From Candidatus Dadabacteria bacterium (GTDB lineage: Bacteria; Desulfobacterota_D; UBA1144; Nemesobacterales; UBA2774), in NCBI GenBank assembly GCA_020054175.1, contig JAGVLR010000234.1, positions 1 through 5,592 of the forward strand: DNA of 5,592 nucleotides. Reading direction: 5' to 3'. Below, piece by piece: positions 3,188-5,592 of this stretch (position 1 is its first letter; each line of letters starts with the position of its first letter). The position numbers were made by a program, and so were the translations under genes. A model generated the notes under the pieces. That model made no database searches, was not told where the DNA came from, and was given only the letters and a program-made list of their open reading frames with translations.

Positions 3188-5592
3188 ATGAAATCGGAAA
3201 ACGGAATTTCAGCATCCGGAGAGAAGTATTTCCCGAGCGGGTTTATCGGGGTCGTCATAGCCCTGAGCCTCCTGCCGTTCGCCCTGTCGCTTCTCGGCGC
3301 GAACGTCCGGATGAGCTATCTCGAATTCATAAGGGCTTACAACATCGTTTCGGCCGTTACAATTTCGCTCGCGGTCTTCACCGGAGTGCTCTGCATCCTC
3401 CATTACAAAGTCGAAAGGGCGCGCGTATCGCTCATACTCGGCCTCTCGTTCGTCGGCGCGGCCGCCGCATTCTGCTTTCAGCTCTTCGCCTCATTTCTCT
3501 TCAGGGAGGGGGCGTACAGGGTGTTTTTCATAACGGAATCGACCACTGCTGTGAGCCTCCTGCCCGCCGGGATCATGCTGGCCGGGGTTATCGCGCTCTT
3601 CAGGGGGAAGGACGGGGGCGACCTCGAAAAGGCGGCGGGACGCTTAATCATAATCGCCACCGCGCTCACGGGAGCCGTCATCGCGCTCGTTTACATGATG
3701 GCCGAGTCGGGGCCGTTCGCCCCGCAATCGGACAGCGAGGCTTACCTCACGCAGGCCTGGGAGCTGGCGCCGCTTATAGTGGTGATAGCGGCCGCTCTCG
3801 CCGCCGAGTTTTTCTTCAGACGCGGAAGGACGAGGATGTCCTATTTCTTCCTCCTCGCGCTCATGCCGCTCTTCGCGGGAGAGGTGTTCGTCGCCGTGAC
3901 GACGCCCATTTATCCGGAGGAGCATTCGATATATGCATACTGCCTGACGGCGTTCGCCTTCTTCGTGCCGATACTGGGACTGGCCGCCGACTATGTGAGG
4001 AACTACGGCGCGAAGAGCCTTGCAGAAAAGAAGCTGAGGGAAACAGAAGTCAGGCTGGCCGAAGAAACGGATCGCGGCAAGTATGCCGCCGCGAGGCTCG
4101 ACGAAAGGGTAAGCGGCCTCCGGGCCACCATCGAGATGTACGATACGGTTTCAGACGGCTCGCCCGCGGGGATTATCGTCACAGGCAGGGACGGCGCTGT
4201 TTATGTAAATAAAAGACTTTCGGAGATAACGGGGCTGTCTGAAGACGTCCTCGGGAGGTCGGGCGTCGAAGGCCTGGCCGTTCCCGACGACGCCGAGGAG
4301 AGGAAGAACGCGCTCGCAGTGATTCCCGAAGGCGAGGCCGCCAGAGCGAGCTACAGGATTGTAAGAGGCAGGAACAGGGAGACTGTCTGGATATCGGAGA
4401 CCGCGAGGCGCATTTCGTACGGCGGGAGGGACGCGATCCTCCGCATGTTTACCGACGTCACGTCGGCGAAGCACACGGAGGATATGCTGAGGACGCTCTC
4501 GTCGAGCTCGCCCGTCGGCATCTACATCGTACAGGACGGCGAGATAAGGTATGTGAACGGGAAGTACTGCGAGTACACGGGGTTTACGGAAGAGGAGCTT
4601 ATCGGCACCGGCGCCGAAAGGATGGTGCTCTATCTCGACAAGGACATTGCGAAACAAGGGGCGCGCGAGATGCTCGAAGGCTCGCGGAAGGAGCCCTACG
4701 AATACAGAATCCTGGGGAAGGACGGCGAGGTGAAATGGCTCACGGAGACTGTGACCGCGATAAAGTACGGGGACAGGCCGGCCGTTCTCGGGAGCGTCGC
4801 CGACATAACCGAAAGAAGAAGAGTCGAGGTGATGCTGAGGACTCTGTCCACGAGCTCTCCTATCGGCATATACATCGTACAGGACGGGGAATTTAAATTC
4901 GTGAACCCGCAGATAAGCGAGTACACGCACTTTTCGGAGCAGGAGCTGATCGGGCGGGAATCGCTCTCGTTCGTCTTCGAGGAGGACAGGCAGGCGGTCA
5001 GAACGAACTCCGTCAGGATGCTCAAGGGCGGGTTTAACGCGCCGTATGAATACAGGTTCGTGAGGAAAGACGGGAGCGTCATGTGGGCGATGGAGGTCGT
5101 GCGTTCGATACAATACATGGGCAGGGAGGCTGTTCTCGGGACGATGATGGACATCTCCGAGAAGAAGCAGGCCGAGGAGCTTTTCGAGACGCTTTCGACG
5201 GGGACGCCGATAGGGGTGTTTATCGTTCAGGACGGGGAGTTCAGGTATGTGAACCCGCACTTCGAGAAGTTCACCGGTTACGCGAGAGAGGACCTGATGG
5301 GGACAGACCCCGAGCGGCTGGTTTTCCCGGGCGACAGGGATGATGTCAGGCAGAAGAGCATAGGGATGCTCCGGGGCGAGAGCCGCGTGCCGTACGAATA
5401 CCGGATAGCGCTCAAGGACGGCGGGTATATATGGGTTATGGAGACGACGACTTCTGTGCAGTACCGCGGGCGTCAGGCCGTGCTCGGGAGCTTCATGGAC
5501 ATATCCGAGAGGAAGAAGACGGAGGTCGAGCTGAAGGAGGCCAAGGAAGCGGCCGAGGCGGCGAGCCATGCGAAGTCGGAGTTCCTGGCGAA
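3188..5592 (+). CDS. Membrane sensor histidine kinase with four PAS domains, C-terminus beyond window
   Basis: The first 801 residues are visible and no stop is reached. The ATG at 3188 has GGAAG (3178-3182) five bases upstream. Residues 19-268 contain about eight hydrophobic segments (near 19-38, 51-71, 79-104, 121-138, 152-171, 193-210, 217-239 and 250-268). They form a membrane sensory module that I cannot assign to a named family. Residues 275-318 are charged and helical, a likely coiled-coil signalling linker. Four PAS domains follow (about 320-427, 434-543, 550-659, 666-775), each ending in D-(V/I)-(T/S) at D423, D539, D655 and D771. Residues 782-801 (KEAKEAAEAASHAKSEFLA) are the opening of a HisKA domain; the phospho-accepting His of the SHE box should lie a few residues past the edge. 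It would be an inner-membrane kinase that autophosphorylates and passes phosphate to a response regulator. Neither its signal nor its partner is visible, and the missing end could include receiver domains. Confidence 0.88.
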   Translation, partial: MKSENGISASGEKYFPSGFIGVVIALSLLPFALSLLGANVRMSYLEFIRAYNIVSAVTISLAVFTGVLCILHYKVERARVSLILGLSFVGAAAAFCFQLFASFLFREGAYRVFFITESTTAVSLLPAGIMLAGVIALFRGKDGGDLEKAAGRLIIIATALTGAVIALVYMMAESGPFAPQSDSEAYLTQAWELAPLIVVIAAALAAEFFFRRGRTRMSYFFLLALMPLFAGEVFVAVTTPIYPEEHSIYAYCLTAFAFFVPILGLAADYVRNYGAKSLAEKKLRETEVRLAEETDRGKYAAARLDERVSGLRATIEMYDTVSDGSPAGIIVTGRDGAVYVNKRLSEITGLSEDVLGRSGVEGLAVPDDAEERKNALAVIPEGEAARASYRIVRGRNRETVWISETARRISYGGRDAILRMFTDVTSAKHTEDMLRTLSSSSPVGIYIVQDGEIRYVNGKYCEYTGFTEEELIGTGAERMVLYLDKDIAKQGAREMLEGSRKEPYEYRILGKDGEVKWLTETVTAIKYGDRPAVLGSVADITERRRVEVMLRTLSTSSPIGIYIVQDGEFKFVNPQISEYTHFSEQELIGRESLSFVFEEDRQAVRTNSVRMLKGGFNAPYEYRFVRKDGSVMWAMEVVRSIQYMGREAVLGTMMDISEKKQAEELFETLSTGTPIGVFIVQDGEFRYVNPHFEKFTGYAREDLMGTDPERLVFPGDRDDVRQKSIGMLRGESRVPYEYRIALKDGGYIWVMETTTSVQYRGRQAVLGSFMDISERKKTEVELKEAKEAAEAASHAKSEFLA
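4478..5521 (+). repeat. Three near-identical tandem PAS units of 348 bases
   Basis: Three consecutive 348-base units (4478-4825, 4826-5173, 5174-5521; 116 codons each) encode PAS domains 2-4 of the kinase. Shared landmarks are TLS near the start, P-(V/I)-G-(I/V)-(Y/F)-IVQDGE, (Y/F)VN, PYEYR, KDG, AVLG and D-I-(S/T)-E at the end. The bases TACATCGTACAGGACGG are identical in units 1 and 2, so similarity extends to the DNA. PAS 1 keeps the same 116-residue register but is much more diverged. Confidence 0.85.

Noticed and set aside
4151..5569. 472-residue minus-strand open frame opposite the kinase PAS array
   Set aside because: It is the antisense of four clear PAS domains. Its apparent internal repeats are only the reflection of the PAS duplication, and its Arg/His/Pro/Leu-rich composition is not protein-like.

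Overview
The window looks like chromosomal DNA of a moderately GC-rich, probably Gram-negative bacterium. The coding regions use AGG and ATA codons heavily despite the GC content. An MqnD-like protein points to a lineage with the futalosine route to menaquinone, as in many deltaproteobacteria-grade and uncultured phyla. I cannot name the organism, and this placement is an inference.

Left third (1-1964), minus strand: a compact three-gene unit read right to left. It runs from an MqnD-family protein (stop at 1049) through a small single-domain cupin (start 1038, 10-base gap) to a phytanoyl-CoA-dioxygenase-like Fe(II)/2-oxoglutarate enzyme (start 669, running off the left edge). A good sigma70-type promoter (TTGATT-17-TATAAT) sits just upstream of the MqnD-like gene. 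The tight spacing suggests co-transcription. The shared pathway is unclear, because no other menaquinone gene is visible.

Middle (1965-2353): a divergent regulatory region with a 7-base inverted repeat and a second promoter (TTGACC-17-TTGAAT with an extended -10) reading rightward. It drives a small exported Cys/His-rich protein whose core resembles the YHYH domain. The frame has an ideal Shine-Dalgarno and a signal peptide but no ATG, GTG or TTG at the right place; ATA (2069) or ATC (2066) occupies the start position.

Middle right (2354-3187): an AT-rich patch. It holds one minus-strand gene for a small exported or lipoprotein-like protein of unknown function (2459-2851), with its own promoter and strong ribosome-binding site. 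An 8-base direct repeat (AACCCAGA) flanks it. Just beyond lies a strong rightward intrinsic terminator with no rightward gene next to it. One reading is that the AT-rich gene was inserted between the YHYH-like gene and that gene's terminator.

Right half (3188-5592): the first 801 residues of a large membrane sensor histidine kinase. It has about eight N-terminal membrane segments, a helical linker, four tandem PAS domains at an exact 116-residue period, and the start of a HisKA dimerisation domain cut off by the window edge. The last three PAS units are so similar that recent internal duplication is likely.

The window shows no rRNA, tRNA, CRISPR array or transposase gene.
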